A stretch of 64,000 bases of DNA from Bin5 sp965242905 (GCA_965242905.1 CBDETM010000002.1:62001-126000), one strand, 5' to 3'. Shown: positions 26,701-35,756, numbered from the stretch's first letter. Notes: generated by a model from the letters alone, not told the origin. Numbers and translations are program-made.

Positions 26701-27591
26701 AGAACGAGGGCAGGCACAAGGCCTGCCTCTACGGGGACGGTGAGGGGGGAAGGGGGAGGTGGCGCAGGTGGCGCCAGGGCAGGCACGAGGCCTGCCCCTA
26801 CGGGGGCGGGGAGGGGGGAAGGGGGAGGTGGCGCGGGTGGCGCCAGGGCAGGCACAAGGCCTGCCCCTACGGGAGCGGTGAGGGGGGGAAGGGGGAGGTG
26901 GCGCAGGTGGCGCCAGGGCAGGCACGAGGCCTGCCCCTACAGGGGCGGTGAGGGGGGAAGGGGGAGGTGGCGCGGGTGGCGCCAGGGCAGGCACAAGGCC
27001 TGCCCCTACGGGGCGGTGAGGGGGGAAGGGGGAGGTGGCGCGGGTGGCGCCAGGGCAGGCACAAGGCCTGCCCCTACGGGAGCGGTGAGGGGGGAAGGGG
27101 GAGGTGGCGCGGGTGGCGCCAGGGCAGGCACAAGGCCTGCCCCTACAGGGGCGGTGAGGGGGGAAGGGGGAGGTGGCGCGGCTGGCGCCAGGGCAGGCAC
27201 AAGGCCTGCCCCTACGGGGCGGTGAGGGGGGAAGGGGGAGGTGGCGCGGCTGGCGCCAGGGCAGGCACAAGGCCTGCCCCTACGGGGGCGATGAGGGGGG
27301 AAGGGGGAGGTGGCGCGGCTGGCGCCAGGGCAGGCACAAGGCCTGCCCCTACGGGGGCGGGGAGGGGGGAAGGGGGAGGTGGCGCGGGTGGCGCCAGGGC
27401 AGGCACGAGGCCTGCCCCTACAGGGGCTTTGGGGGGAAGGGGGAGGTGGCGCAGGTGGCGCCAGGGCAGGCACAAGGCCTGCCCCTACGGGGGCGGTGAG
27501 GGGGGAAGGGGGAGGTGGCGCGGGTGGCGCCAGGGCAGGCACAAGGCCTGCCCCTACAGGAGCTTTGGGGGGAAGGGGGAGGTGGCGCGGG
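26701..27591. repeat. Tandem array, 13 copies of a ~69-bp unit
   Basis: Thirteen units with periods of 67-70 bp. Each contains the hairpin GGGCAGGC-ACAAG-GCCTGCCC, then CCCTACGGGG, and a GGGGGAAGGGGGAGGTGGCGC spacer. CAGGCAC starts are at 26711, 26780, 26849, 26919, 26988, 27056, 27125, 27194, 27262, 27331, 27400, 27467 and 27536. Units are nearly identical with no unique spacers, so it is not a CRISPR array. Long open frames on both strands through it are artefacts. Its right edge replaces the end of a VCBS/ASPIC gene. Confidence 0.95.
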
Positions 27592-27976
27592 TGTTTTTGC
27601 TGGCGGGCCAGGAGAGGTCGACTGTGAGGGTGTTGCCGCCGCAGAGGCGGTTTTCGTAGATCATGGATGGTGCGAGCAGGTTGTTGACGACGACGTCGAG
27701 GTCGCCGTCGCGGTCGAGGTCGTTGACGGCGAGGCCGGCGCCGTTGCTGTCGTAGGTGCGGACGACTTCGCCCTCGATGGTGGTGACGTGGTCGAGCGTG
27801 TGGGCGACGAAGCGATTCTGGCAGGGATGCGGCGGGCTACGATGGGGCTGAACGGAGACATTGACTGCGGGTGCTACGGGTCCGCCGACGGGCACACAGG
27901 CTGCCGTCAGAGTGAAGGAGATGAGCAACGAGAGGAGGCTGGGCGCCCTTGTACTCACTTTGGCTAGCCGGTTCAC
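27554..27976 (-). pseudogene. VCBS/ASPIC-type lipoprotein truncated by the tandem array
   Basis: A fragment of an FG-GAP/VCBS repeat protein of the CRTAC1/ASPIC type. It has a lipoprotein signal (lipobox LTAAC, Cys27), then one calcium-loop repeat (NDLDRDGDLDVVVNN, D86-D94) and the start of an ASPIC/UnbV-like domain (ENRLCGGNTLTVDLSWPASKNT). After about residue 129 the reading frame runs into the repeat array and ends with RATSPFPP-type residues coded by repeat DNA. The rest of the expected C-terminus is absent. It starts with GTG at 27976. It lies downstream of the sialidase genes on the same strand. Confidence 0.75.
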
Positions 27977-28091
27977 TAAACTGCTCTACATCGTGGGCGG
28001 GCTTTGACTGGGTCTGCAGCCAGGTATGTGACGACAGCAAGGGTCTGATGACGGAAAGGTGTTGTTATCGGGAAGGTTGGCGGGGCCATGA

Positions 28092-29165
28092 TCAGAGCTC
28101 CTGATCTTCCTCAAGCCAGGCGAGGTTGAAGCGGGCCAGGGTAAGGCGTTCGTAGGGTTGGCTTTCGCCGCTTTCGTAGAGGCAGCAGAGGTCGCCGTTG
28201 GGCAGGGCGGCGAGGTCGGAGTAGGCGGAGGGGCCGGGGTGGAGGGCTCGGGCGGCGGGCCAGGTGCGGCCGCCGTCGGGGCTGAGGCGGACGGTCATGT
28301 TCTGACGGCGGGTGCTGGCGGGGTTGGCGAAGAGAAGGCGGCCGTCGGGGAGGGCTTCGAGGCTGGCCTGGCAGACGGGCTCGATGAGGGTCTGGTCCCA
28401 CTGGAAGTCGGTGAAGGTGCTGCCCTCGTCGTAGCTGCGGGCGATGCCGCGATGCGTGCCGCGGACGAAGTTGCGGCAGTTGATGTAGAGGCTGCCGTCC
28501 CGGAGCTGGGCTATGGCGCACTCGTTGGTGCCGACTTCAACGTCGCCGCCGAGCAGCCATGTTTCGCCTAGATCGTCGCTGTAGATGACGTGGGAGTGGT
28601 AGGGGTCGCGGCCGCGGTCGAAGTGGATGCCGACGATGTGATCGCAGGGGACGACGAGGCGGCCTGAGGTGAGCTGGATGCCGTGGCAGGGACCTGTGGC
28701 GTACCAGGTCCACTGCGGGTCTTTGACGGAGGCGGTGATTTCGCGCGGTTCGCTCCATGACTGGCCGTCATCGAGGCTGTGGGTGATCCAGACGGTGCGG
28801 GGGGCCTTGCCTTCGCAGATCATGGTTTCATCGCCGTCGGCGAGGTTTTTGCAGAAGGGCAGGAAGATGGCGCCGGTCTGGCGTTCGACGACGGGGCAGG
28901 GGTTGCCGCAGGTCATGCCGGACTGGGTGACGACGACCTGGATGGGCGTCCAGGTGCGGCCGTTGTCGAAGCTGCGGCGGAGGATGAGGTCGATTTCGCC
29001 GGCGTCGCCGCGACCATGTTTGCGGCCTTCGGCGAAGGCGAGGAGCGTGCCGCGGGTGGACAGGGCCAGGGCCGGAATTCGATAGGTGTGGTAGCGGCCA
29101 TCACCGCTGGTGAAAAGGTCCTCCTGCACGCACGTGGGTTGACCCGAGTTTTGGCTTGTGCCCAT
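28092..29165 (-). CDS. Exo-alpha-sialidase (GH33, BNR/Asp-box)
   Basis: A 357-residue sialidase that would release terminal sialic acids from glycoconjugates. The active site is complete: Arg triad R29 (YRIP), R231 (NCRN) and R293 (MTVRLS), acid D54 (GRGDAG), Glu E215 (TNEC) and nucleophile Tyr Y315 (SAYSDL). Asp-box repeats are at about 65-72, 130-137, 196-203, 244-251 and 295-302 (S-x-D-x-G-x-T-W). No signal peptide is visible, so it may be cytoplasmic or exported by another route. AAAGGA lies upstream of the ATG. It follows a second BNR gene by 15 bp in one likely operon. Confidence 0.92.
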   Translation of the reverse strand: MGTSQNSGQPTCVQEDLFTSGDGRYHTYRIPALALSTRGTLLAFAEGRKHGRGDAGEIDLILRRSFDNGRTWTPIQVVVTQSGMTCGNPCPVVERQTGAIFLPFCKNLADGDETMICEGKAPRTVWITHSLDDGQSWSEPREITASVKDPQWTWYATGPCHGIQLTSGRLVVPCDHIVGIHFDRGRDPYHSHVIYSDDLGETWLLGGDVEVGTNECAIAQLRDGSLYINCRNFVRGTHRGIARSYDEGSTFTDFQWDQTLIEPVCQASLEALPDGRLLFANPASTRRQNMTVRLSPDGGRTWPAARALHPGPSAYSDLAALPNGDLCCLYESGESQPYERLTLARFNLAWLEEDQEL

Positions 29166-29180
29166 GCTGAGTCAGTCCTT

Positions 29181-30788
29181 TCAGTCGATATCTTCCGGGT
29201 TGATGAAGACACCCACGAGGTGGGCGGACCCGGCGGGATCGCCGTAGTTTGTATAGTCGACCCACATAATGGTGCCGTTTTCGAGCATGAGCCAGGAGGA
29301 GTAGCCGTGATCGGGGGCGGGCGGTTGATCAGGGTGGTTGCCATGGATTTGGATCATGCGGTTCCGCTGGTACTCATCGGGGAAGGTGTCCGACTCCGCT
29401 CCCCATTCCCATTCGAAATCATCAAGGGTCGGGTTCAGGACGCGATAGGAGACGTAGCGCCAGAAGCTTCGTCCGCCTGCGGCGGGTTGGCCGAACTGAG
29501 TGTAGAGGTTGAGAGGACCGGCACGGCGAGAATCGCCGATTGGCCTCTCCTCGCGGAATATGCACTGGTTGATGACGGTTTCGCCGTCAACCTGAATGCG
29601 CAAGAGGCCGCGGTGGTGGCGGATGGTGATGGTACGGTAGGTGGTCATATCGACGGGATGGCGGAAGTCAGCGCCCTGGCGGCTCCAGATGCCGTCGGAG
29701 GCAACGTTGACGACGACGCCCAGCTTGGCAATCGACATAAAGGCGGCGGGCTGACCGGGCCGGCCTTCGACCTTGAGCACCGCTTCCATGTGGATATCGC
29801 TGAGGGCGGATTCAGGGGGCAGGAGGCAGTATCGGGCCTCGTGGCCGGGCAGGTTGTCGATGATGAGGGCGACGCCGTCCAGAGATGCCTGGTACTTGCG
29901 GCGGGGGCCGCCTATCTGGTAGTCGCCGGCTTCGGCCTTGATGTCGCCGCACCAGCCGTAGGTCCCGAGGGGTCCGTTTACATGGCGGCCGCTGACGAAG
30001 ATGCGGCCGTCGGGCAGCTGCTTGGCGTAGGGGCGGTCGAGGGCGAAGGGGCACATCTGGAGCGGGGACCAAGTGCTGCCGCTGTCGGTGGAGAAGGTCA
30101 CGAAGGAGGGGATGCCGGCGTGGTGATTCTCGCGCATGATACAGGCGAGCTCCTGGCCGCCGACTGCGTCGGGGTTGTCGAGGAGGACGATGGCGCCTTC
30201 GCAGACGCGATGGTAGCCGTCATAGGCGATGGTGGACGCTTCGTACCAGGTCTCGCCGCGGTCGTCGGAGCAGGAGAGGATGACGGCGAACTCCTGGGTA
30301 TCGCCGCGCATGATGTGGGAGGCGACGCCGAGTCTGCCGTCGGGGAGGTCGAGGATGCGGTCGGGTTCGAAGCCCATGATGTTGGGCTTCTGGGCTTCGG
30401 TCCAGGTGTCGCCGTTGTCTTCGCTCCAGTAGAGCCAGTTGCCGGGGGGCTGGTCTTCGTGGAAGTGGCTGTGGTCGTCGTGGTCGATGATGACGACGAG
30501 GCGGCCGTCGTTGAGGCGGCTGAGACGCGGGGTGACGAGACGTTCGTCGCCTTCCTGGAGGTTGGCCTGATCGATTTCGCGGTGCTTGAACCAGGTGTGG
30601 CCGCCATCGTCGCTGGCGAGCAGGGTCAGAATCTGGTTTACCTGGGACCAGTGGGAGTCGGTGTCGGAGTAGATGAGCATGAGGCGGCCTGAGGGCAGCT
30701 CTATTATGTCGGGGTTCTTGGTGAAGCGTCCGGGGCTGCGCCAGACGTCGAAGACTTTACTGGCGACTGAGCGTGGATGGATATGCAC
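29181..30788 (-). CDS. BNR-repeat sialidase-like protein with C-terminal lectin-like domain
   Basis: A 535-residue protein. The N-terminal half is a sialidase-like six-bladed propeller with Asp-box-like repeats (SDDGGHTW, SEDNGDTW, SDDRGETW, STDSGSTW). The segment from about 320 to 450 (HMEAVLKVEG, GLLRIQVDGETV) resembles a LamG/concanavalin-type jelly roll inserted in the propeller, before a last blade. No signal peptide is visible. The start is GTG with AGGAG 5 nt upstream. Catalytic residues are less clear than in the neighbouring sialidase, so it may cleave another sugar or act as a lectin-like glycosidase. It is in an operon with PhyH upstream and the sialidase downstream. Confidence 0.75.
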   Translation of the reverse strand: MHIHPRSVASKVFDVWRSPGRFTKNPDIIELPSGRLMLIYSDTDSHWSQVNQILTLLASDDGGHTWFKHREIDQANLQEGDERLVTPRLSRLNDGRLVVIIDHDDHSHFHEDQPPGNWLYWSEDNGDTWTEAQKPNIMGFEPDRILDLPDGRLGVASHIMRGDTQEFAVILSCSDDRGETWYEASTIAYDGYHRVCEGAIVLLDNPDAVGGQELACIMRENHHAGIPSFVTFSTDSGSTWSPLQMCPFALDRPYAKQLPDGRIFVSGRHVNGPLGTYGWCGDIKAEAGDYQIGGPRRKYQASLDGVALIIDNLPGHEARYCLLPPESALSDIHMEAVLKVEGRPGQPAAFMSIAKLGVVVNVASDGIWSRQGADFRHPVDMTTYRTITIRHHRGLLRIQVDGETVINQCIFREERPIGDSRRAGPLNLYTQFGQPAAGGRSFWRYVSYRVLNPTLDDFEWEWGAESDTFPDEYQRNRMIQIHGNHPDQPPAPDHGYSSWLMLENGTIMWVDYTNYGDPAGSAHLVGVFINPEDID

Positions 30789-30878
30789 AGTTGCTCCTTT
30801 GCATTATGTCAGGAGATGGATGAAGTCGTATAGGCGGCGAGCATTGGGTGTGTTGGCGGGCGGCCCGACGCGAGACGG

Positions 30879-31733
30879 TCAGTTCAGAAGGGCCTTGAAG
30901 GCGGCCTGCCAGTCTGCGTAGGTTGAGCCGGCGCCCTGGCCGCGCACGACAAAGGGGGGCCGCTTGGTCCTTTCCAGCTTGGCGCGCATGAATTCTTCGC
31001 CATCGAGGACCTCCTGGGGCGCGGTGTAGGTACCCGGTGTGCGGCAGTAGCGGATGTCGATGCTCCATCGCACTTCGTCGGTGTGGTTGATTTTGCTGCC
31101 GTGGAAGGTCATGTTGGAGAAGAGGAAAATATCGCCCTTCTTCATGGGCATTGGAATTGGGGCGCCGCGTTCTTCGGGATCCTCGAAGGAGCGCATGTTC
31201 ATGTTCTTGTCGCGCTTGCTTTCGATGAGCTCCCAGGCGTTGCTGCCGGGGATGACATAGAGGCAGCCGTTGATTTCGTCGACGTCGACGAGGGGGATCC
31301 AGACGGTGATGATGTGGGCGTGGCGGGACTGTTTGCCGTAGTACTGGCTGTCCTGGTGGAGGGGGAAGGCGGTCAGTTCGCTGTCGGGCATTTTGGGGCG
31401 GAGGTGGTAGTCGCCATTGAAGCTGATGTTGGGGCCGAGGAGTGGTTCGAGGGCGTCGACGATGCCGGGATGTTGGATGAGTTCGTGGAGCTCGGGGCCG
31501 AGAGCGGGCTGGTTCCAGGAGCGGAGGCGGATTTCGTTTTCGCGGTGGAGGGCGGCGAGGCGCTGGCCGAAGGGCAGGTTGGGGAATGGGTCCTTGATTT
31601 TGCCGTCGTTGAACATTTCGTTGGCGTAGATGCCGACCTGGCGGTGGATGCAGGCGCGCAGGGGTTCGAGGTCGGCGGGGGGGATAGCCTGGCGGACAAG
31701 GAGGAAGCCGTCACGTTGGTAGTTGTCGTACAT
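30879..31733 (-). CDS. Phytanoyl-CoA dioxygenase (PhyH) family protein
   Basis: A 284-residue Fe(II)/2-oxoglutarate oxygenase with a full triad: H126-Q127-D128 (PLHQDSQYY), H211 (TFHGSKIN) and R222 (EVRWSIDIRY). The core NGCLYVIPGSN and the RWSIDIRY element match the PhyH at 61406-62371, so the two are in one subfamily. AGGAG lies about 9 nt upstream of the ATG. It is the first gene of a likely operon with the two BNR/sialidase genes 91 bp downstream, which suggests action on a compound released from glycans. Substrate remains unknown. Confidence 0.9.
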   Translation of the reverse strand: MYDNYQRDGFLLVRQAIPPADLEPLRACIHRQVGIYANEMFNDGKIKDPFPNLPFGQRLAALHRENEIRLRSWNQPALGPELHELIQHPGIVDALEPLLGPNISFNGDYHLRPKMPDSELTAFPLHQDSQYYGKQSRHAHIITVWIPLVDVDEINGCLYVIPGSNAWELIESKRDKNMNMRSFEDPEERGAPIPMPMKKGDIFLFSNMTFHGSKINHTDEVRWSIDIRYCRTPGTYTAPQEVLDGEEFMRAKLERTKRPPFVVRGQGAGSTYADWQAAFKALLN

Positions 31734-31812
31734 CGCTTTGCTCTCCTTGTGGAGTCCATTTGAATTTGGGAGCCTTGATCTATTTTCGCGTTATCTGTTG
31801 TGTCTTGCAACT

Positions 31813-31912
31813 TTAACTGCAGTGGTCAGTGGTCAGTAGTCAGTAGTCAGTAGTCAGTAGTCGGTGGTCAGTGGTCAGTAGTCAGTAGTCGGTGGTCGGT
31901 GGTCAGTGGTCG
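31813..31912. repeat. AACTGCAG plus CAGTAGT/CGGTGGT minisatellite
   Basis: AACTGCAG followed by about 13 degenerate 7-bp units (GGTCAGT, AGTCAGT, AGTCGGT). It is the longest example of this junction in the window. Confidence 0.8.
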
Positions 31913-31946
31913 GGCGAATGTGAGTTGGGGGCAGTTTGGCTGGGCT

Positions 31947-32027
31947 AGTTTTTACCAGCGTTTACAAGCGTTTACAAGCGTTTGCAAGAGTTTGCGAGAG
32001 TTTGCAAGAGTTTGCGAGGGTTTGGGG
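31947..32027. repeat. Short tandem array with 10-bp period
   Basis: About eight units of consensus AGCGTTTACA drifting to AGAGTTTGCA/G, ending in AGGGTTTGG. The 10-bp spacing equals about one helical turn. The surrounding 31734-32368 interval (about 635 bp) contains no gene. Confidence 0.8.
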
Positions 32028-32368
32028 GTAAATTGAACTCTTTACAGGGAGATGGGCTCTGAATGGTGCAGGATGGGTCGTGAGGGGAGGATTGGGGGGA
32101 AAGGCGAAGGGTTGGGCGGTGAATGGCGGTGGTTTTGGGGGGATTGGGCGTGCGCGGCGGGTGAATGGGGCGCAATTGGGGGGTCGTTTGGGGAGCGACT
32201 GGTAGGGGGAACTGGCCGCTGACCGGGAGGGCAGTGGAGGCGAGTTATATTTTATTTTATTGTTACGACCCGGGTTGCTTTATGGGGTCGAGTGCGGGGG
32301 CGGCCCGCTGGTGGTATCGCCGGCGATGAATTGGGTCTCAGTCGAGCTGAGGCCCTTGCCGGCACGAA

Positions 32369-33454
32369 CTATCTGCCGATTATTTCGAGTTGTTCCTTCT
32401 CCTCCACTGTTCTCTGCGCTGCCAGGAACTCATCCATTTTGCGACGTTTTTCGATGTCTTGTTCAAGTGGGTAGTCCGCGGCAATGCTGCCTAAGGGCCG
32501 GACTTTCATGAAATGCGGATCTCTTTCGGCGTCCCCGGGTTCGCGATGGATGTGGTTCTCTCGCCGTCCGGCCAGATTGTTCAGCTCAAGGAGAAAGTTG
32601 TTACACTGGCGAATTTGGGCGGTCAAGGTTTCCGGGCAGAACTCGACGTCTTCGGGGTCGGGGTCGGGTCCATAGCCTGTACTGACCCCGGCAGGGATCT
32701 GGGTCATGTAGCGGCTGGTGACGGGGTCAAGAGGCGGGGGTTCGGGATCGGGGCCGTGTTCGAGATCCTCCAAGGCCTCTTCGAGTTCATCGCGCAACTC
32801 TTCCACCTCTTTCTCAATGTCTAGCCGTCGTTGTATCGAGTGCTTATAGGCTTCTTCCATTTCAGTCCATTCGTCAATGTCCTCCTGGGAGTAGCCTGAT
32901 CTGGTGCGGTGGTCGAAGCGAGACAGGCCTTCGGAGGTGAGTACCACCTGCTCGGGCTTGTCCCATGCCTCTTGCTTTCGTTCGGCCAGACCCTGCTGGA
33001 TGAGCGAATCGACGCGGTGCTGGTTGTGTTGGGCGGCGATCTCTTCGGCTGTCTTGAGGATTTCGATGTTGCCGCGGTCGCCAACGACTTGGGCGGCGGC
33101 TGTATGGAGTTCTTCGGCGCGGATATCCTCCATTTCTTCGTCGGCGAGGCGGTAGAGGTCGATGCGCGTTTTGGCGCCGCGACAGATGGCGGAGAGGGCG
33201 GAGGGGTTGAGCGTCCCTTGCAGCACGCGTTGCATGGCGTCTCCGACCAAATCGAGATCGTATTTCAGTCGTTCAGGGATTCGTTTGTCGAGGCGGGCGG
33301 CGGTGGCGGAGTTTTTGCCGCCCTGGGAGCGCCATTCATGGACCTGGTCGGGGGCGGGACCGTGGGCGATGCAGTAGCCGTCGTACTGGTCGAGGGCGTT
33401 GCCCTGGCAGGGGCTGCCGTCTTTTCTGATTCCTTTGCAGAGTTTTTTGGACAC
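32369..33454 (-). CDS. Zinc-knuckle and coiled-coil protein of unknown function
   Basis: A 361-residue cytoplasmic protein. The first 31 residues form a probable zinc site C6-x9-C16-x11-C28-x2-H31 (LCKGIRKDGSPC and YCIAHG). A conserved-looking segment follows, AARLDKRIPERLKYDLDLV...QRVLQGTLNPSALSAICRGAKTRIDLYRL, then a charged coiled-coil near 200-240 (DIEKEVEELRDELEEALEDLEHG). Proteins with this Cys/His start and a short regulatory-like body occur in mobile or phage-rich regions, but I do not know a function. The start is GTG with AAGGAAG about 8 nt upstream. It stands alone between repeat-rich intergenic regions. Confidence 0.65.
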   Translation of the reverse strand: MSKKLCKGIRKDGSPCQGNALDQYDGYCIAHGPAPDQVHEWRSQGGKNSATAARLDKRIPERLKYDLDLVGDAMQRVLQGTLNPSALSAICRGAKTRIDLYRLADEEMEDIRAEELHTAAAQVVGDRGNIEILKTAEEIAAQHNQHRVDSLIQQGLAERKQEAWDKPEQVVLTSEGLSRFDHRTRSGYSQEDIDEWTEMEEAYKHSIQRRLDIEKEVEELRDELEEALEDLEHGPDPEPPPLDPVTSRYMTQIPAGVSTGYGPDPDPEDVEFCPETLTAQIRQCNNFLLELNNLAGRRENHIHREPGDAERDPHFMKVRPLGSIAADYPLEQDIEKRRKMDEFLAAQRTVEEKEQLEIIGR

Positions 33455-33859
33455 TGGTCATTCTTCCTTGAATGCGTGTTGCTCACTTCGTCCGGCTACG
33501 GTGCCGGCGATGGCAGCGGATTGGTTAAACGCACCGGGATAGTGTGCCGGAGCGAAGAATGTATTATAACACGGGAAAGGGGTGATTCTGGACGAGGATT
33601 TGCTGGATTTTAGTGGATTTTCGTGATGGATGGGACAAGGCCGGCACCTGCGGGGAACTGATGGACAGGGGGGACGTGGTTGGGCTGGATACTTTCGATT
33701 AGGCACTCGTCGCCAATGTCGACACCAGGTCGTCGAGGCGTGTTGTAGGAGAGGGGGCGTTGCGGGGGCGGAGCCCCCGCACAAGGGAGGGCCGAATAGG
33801 CCCGACCGCCCAGAAAAGCAGGGGCCAGGGGCTGGGGGCCAGGGGTTAGTAGTTCGTTT
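33455..33859. repeat. Intergenic region with dispersed repeat copy B
   Basis: The repeat is at about 33631-33811, with the same segment order as copy A: GGCCGGCACCTGC, then AATGTCGACACCAGGTCG, the hairpin GCGGGGGC-GGA-GCCCCCGC and GGGCCGAATAGGCCC. Just before it is a GGATTTGCTGGATTTTAGTGG element of the CTGAATCAGGA family. No gene is seen. Confidence 0.8.
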
Positions 33860-34510
33860 TCAGATGCGGCGGGCGCACCATTGGATGCCGCGGAGGATGG
33901 TTTTGCGGAAGTTGGGGTCGGTGTAGGTGAGGTTGTCGTGGCCGGACTGGAAGCAGAAGACGCGGGCGTTTCTGAACTGGCGGGTCCAGCCGAGGACGTG
34001 CATGCTGTTGGGGTGGTCGGTGGTGAGGAGGAGGTGGCTGTCGTCGCCGGCGCTGGCCATGGAGTAGGTCTCGTCGACCATTTGCCAGGGCTGGATGCCG
34101 TGGGTGATGGGGTGGTCGGGGTCGGCGATTTGGACGGAGAGCTCCTGTGCGTGGTCGTAGCCGAAGCTGCGATCGGAGATGCCGACGAGTTCGGACCAGA
34201 AGGGCCACTGTTCGTAGGCGAGGATGGCGTGGTGGAGGAGGAAGATGCCCTGGCCGCTTTCGCCGAGCTGCTCGAGGACGGGGCGGGTGCGCTCTTCGGG
34301 CAGGCCGCGGGGCATGTTGTAGAAGAGGAAGACGTCGTAGGTGTCGAGCACGTTGCCGACGTCGGCGGCCCAGTTGGCTTCGAGCTGGATGTAGCTGTCG
34401 ACCTGGGGCATGTCGCGGAAGATGGCGTGGAAGCCGGGAACGTCGAAGAAGTGGCCGCCGGTGATGACGGCGGTTTTGATGGTGTCATTGTCGGACTGGT
34501 GTGTGCTCAT
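33860..34510 (-). CDS. ThuA-domain protein (trehalose-utilisation-like)
   Basis: A 216-residue ThuA-like protein with a class-I glutamine-amidotransferase-type fold. Family blocks are TAVITGGHFFDVPGFHAIF (about 12-30), YDVFLFYNMPRGLPEE, GQGIFLLHHAILAYEQWPFWSELVG and PITHGIQPWQMVDETYSM; it ends with LRGIQWCARRI. ThuA proteins occur in sugar-catabolic gene clusters and their activity is unclear; the catalytic Cys of true amidotransferases is absent. The start has AAGGGA upstream. The MDR dehydrogenase gene ends 18 bp upstream of its start, so the two are likely co-transcribed. Confidence 0.85.
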   Translation of the reverse strand: MSTHQSDNDTIKTAVITGGHFFDVPGFHAIFRDMPQVDSYIQLEANWAADVGNVLDTYDVFLFYNMPRGLPEERTRPVLEQLGESGQGIFLLHHAILAYEQWPFWSELVGISDRSFGYDHAQELSVQIADPDHPITHGIQPWQMVDETYSMASAGDDSHLLLTTDHPNSMHVLGWTRQFRNARVFCFQSGHDNLTYTDPNFRKTILRGIQWCARRI

Positions 34511-34528
34511 CGTCTGATTTTCCCTTTT

Positions 34529-35485
34529 TCACCAGGTGAATACGGTACCGAGGAGGTCGTTGGGCCGATCGCGGAGGGTGTCGTAGATGCGTTTGGCCTC
34601 TTCGGCGGGGACTATGTCCTGCATGAGTGATGCAAGGTCGATCTGGCCGCGGCTGTGGAGGCGGGCGAGGTTTTCGAGGTCGTCGACGTAGAAGTGGCTG
34701 TTTTGTTTGAGGGTCAGGAGGCGACGCTGGGCCATGTTGAAAGGGTAGGATACACGGTCGCGTCCGGCGATGAGGAGGACGCGTCCGCCCATTTTCATGG
34801 CGAGGATGAGCTGTTCTTCCATGCCGGGGACGCCGGCGAAGTCGAGGACGGCGTCGTAGGATGCGTCGGCGATTTGGGCAGCCCAGCGGTCGCCCTCGAC
34901 GTTGAGGGCTTTTTCGGCGGCGCCGATCTGACGGGCTATGTCGAGGCGGCGGTCGTCGACGTCGCAGATGGTGACGCGTGCGCCCTGGAGGGCGGCGAAC
35001 TGGGCGGCGGCCTGGCCAATGCAGCCGGCGCCGACGACGAGGAGATTTTCGCCGAGCTGCGGGGCGGCGTTGCGGACGGTGTTGAGCGCGACGGCTACCA
35101 TGCCGTAGATTGCGGCTTGGCGGCGGTCGACATCGTCGGGGAGTTTGATGAGGAGATCGTCTTCGGCGACGACGATATATTCGATATGGGCGCCGGTGCT
35201 TGCGCCGATGAAGATGTGGTCGCCGGTTTGGAGACGTTGGGTGTCGGGTCCGGTCTCGATGACGCGGCCGACGGTCTGGTAGCCGTATGGCATGGGCAGG
35301 AGGTGGTCGCCGGGTGCGTAGTTGCCCCTGTGGAGCTGGTTGCGTTCGGTGCCGTTGGTGATGCCGGAGTAGAGGGTCTTGATTTTGACCTGGTTGGTGT
35401 GGGGCGGGTCGGGATCGGGCCAGTCGGTGACAAGGACCTTTTCGCGGACGTTGTCGTCGCGGTTTCTGAGTACTATGGCTCTCAC
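34529..35485 (-). CDS. Medium-chain dehydrogenase/reductase (zinc-type alcohol dehydrogenase-like)
   Basis: A 318-residue NAD(P)-dependent MDR enzyme. The cofactor loop is LLVVGAGCIGQAAAQF near 150-164. A normal GroES-like N-terminal domain precedes it, but the cysteine-rich structural zinc loop of classical alcohol dehydrogenases is missing. Such shortened MDRs act on polyols, sugars or aldehydes. The start is GTG with AGGA about 10 nt upstream. The ThuA-like gene follows 18 bp downstream in the same transcription unit. Together they could handle a sugar derivative, but the substrate is not evident. Confidence 0.85.
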   Translation of the reverse strand: MRAIVLRNRDDNVREKVLVTDWPDPDPPHTNQVKIKTLYSGITNGTERNQLHRGNYAPGDHLLPMPYGYQTVGRVIETGPDTQRLQTGDHIFIGASTGAHIEYIVVAEDDLLIKLPDDVDRRQAAIYGMVAVALNTVRNAAPQLGENLLVVGAGCIGQAAAQFAALQGARVTICDVDDRRLDIARQIGAAEKALNVEGDRWAAQIADASYDAVLDFAGVPGMEEQLILAMKMGGRVLLIAGRDRVSYPFNMAQRRLLTLKQNSHFYVDDLENLARLHSRGQIDLASLMQDIVPAEEAKRIYDTLRDRPNDLLGTVFTW

Positions 35486-35521
35486 GGGTCATTCATCCTA
35501 TTGGGAGGTCGCGGGGAGTCC

Positions 35522-35605
35522 GCGAAGGACACCTGTTTATCCGCGAAGGGACGCGAAGGGGCGCGAATAACACCTTCTTGATCCGCGAATGAGCGCGAAG
35601 GGCAG
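35522..35605. repeat. CGCGAAGG dispersed repeat
   Basis: Contains ATCCGCGAAGGGACGCGAAG and GGGCGCGAATAACACC, a 10-bp-period element also found at 36721, 38475, 45090, 49832 and 61310. Confidence 0.75.
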
Positions 35606-35756
35606 GTTGCTTGATTCGCGGAGGGCGGCCTTAGCTTGGCGGTGGCTGCGCGGATGATATGTTGATCGGCTGTTCATGTGGTGCAATGTAAGGGTCAGTT
35701 GGGGTCAGGATGCCATATATTGGAGAAGGGCGCAATGCGGTAGTGGAGGGCTTTTG

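Noticed and set aside
26665..27270. Open frames on both strands through the tandem array
   Set aside because: They consist only of the repeated unit (TRPAPTG, GRHKACPYG, PVGAGLVPAL) and are products of a period near a multiple of three.
26701..27591. CRISPR array
   Set aside because: Units are nearly identical along their whole length with no unique spacers and no cas genes nearby.
28779..30692. 637-codon open frame antisense to the sialidase genes
   Set aside because: It is the shadow of GC-rich codon use on the minus strand; the translation is a low-complexity Gly/Ala/Val/Asp/Glu protein without family signature, and the minus-strand genes have clear active sites.
32908..33613. Plus-strand frame opposite the zinc-knuckle gene
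   Set aside because: Low-complexity shadow; the minus-strand protein has an ordered Cys/His site and coiled coil.
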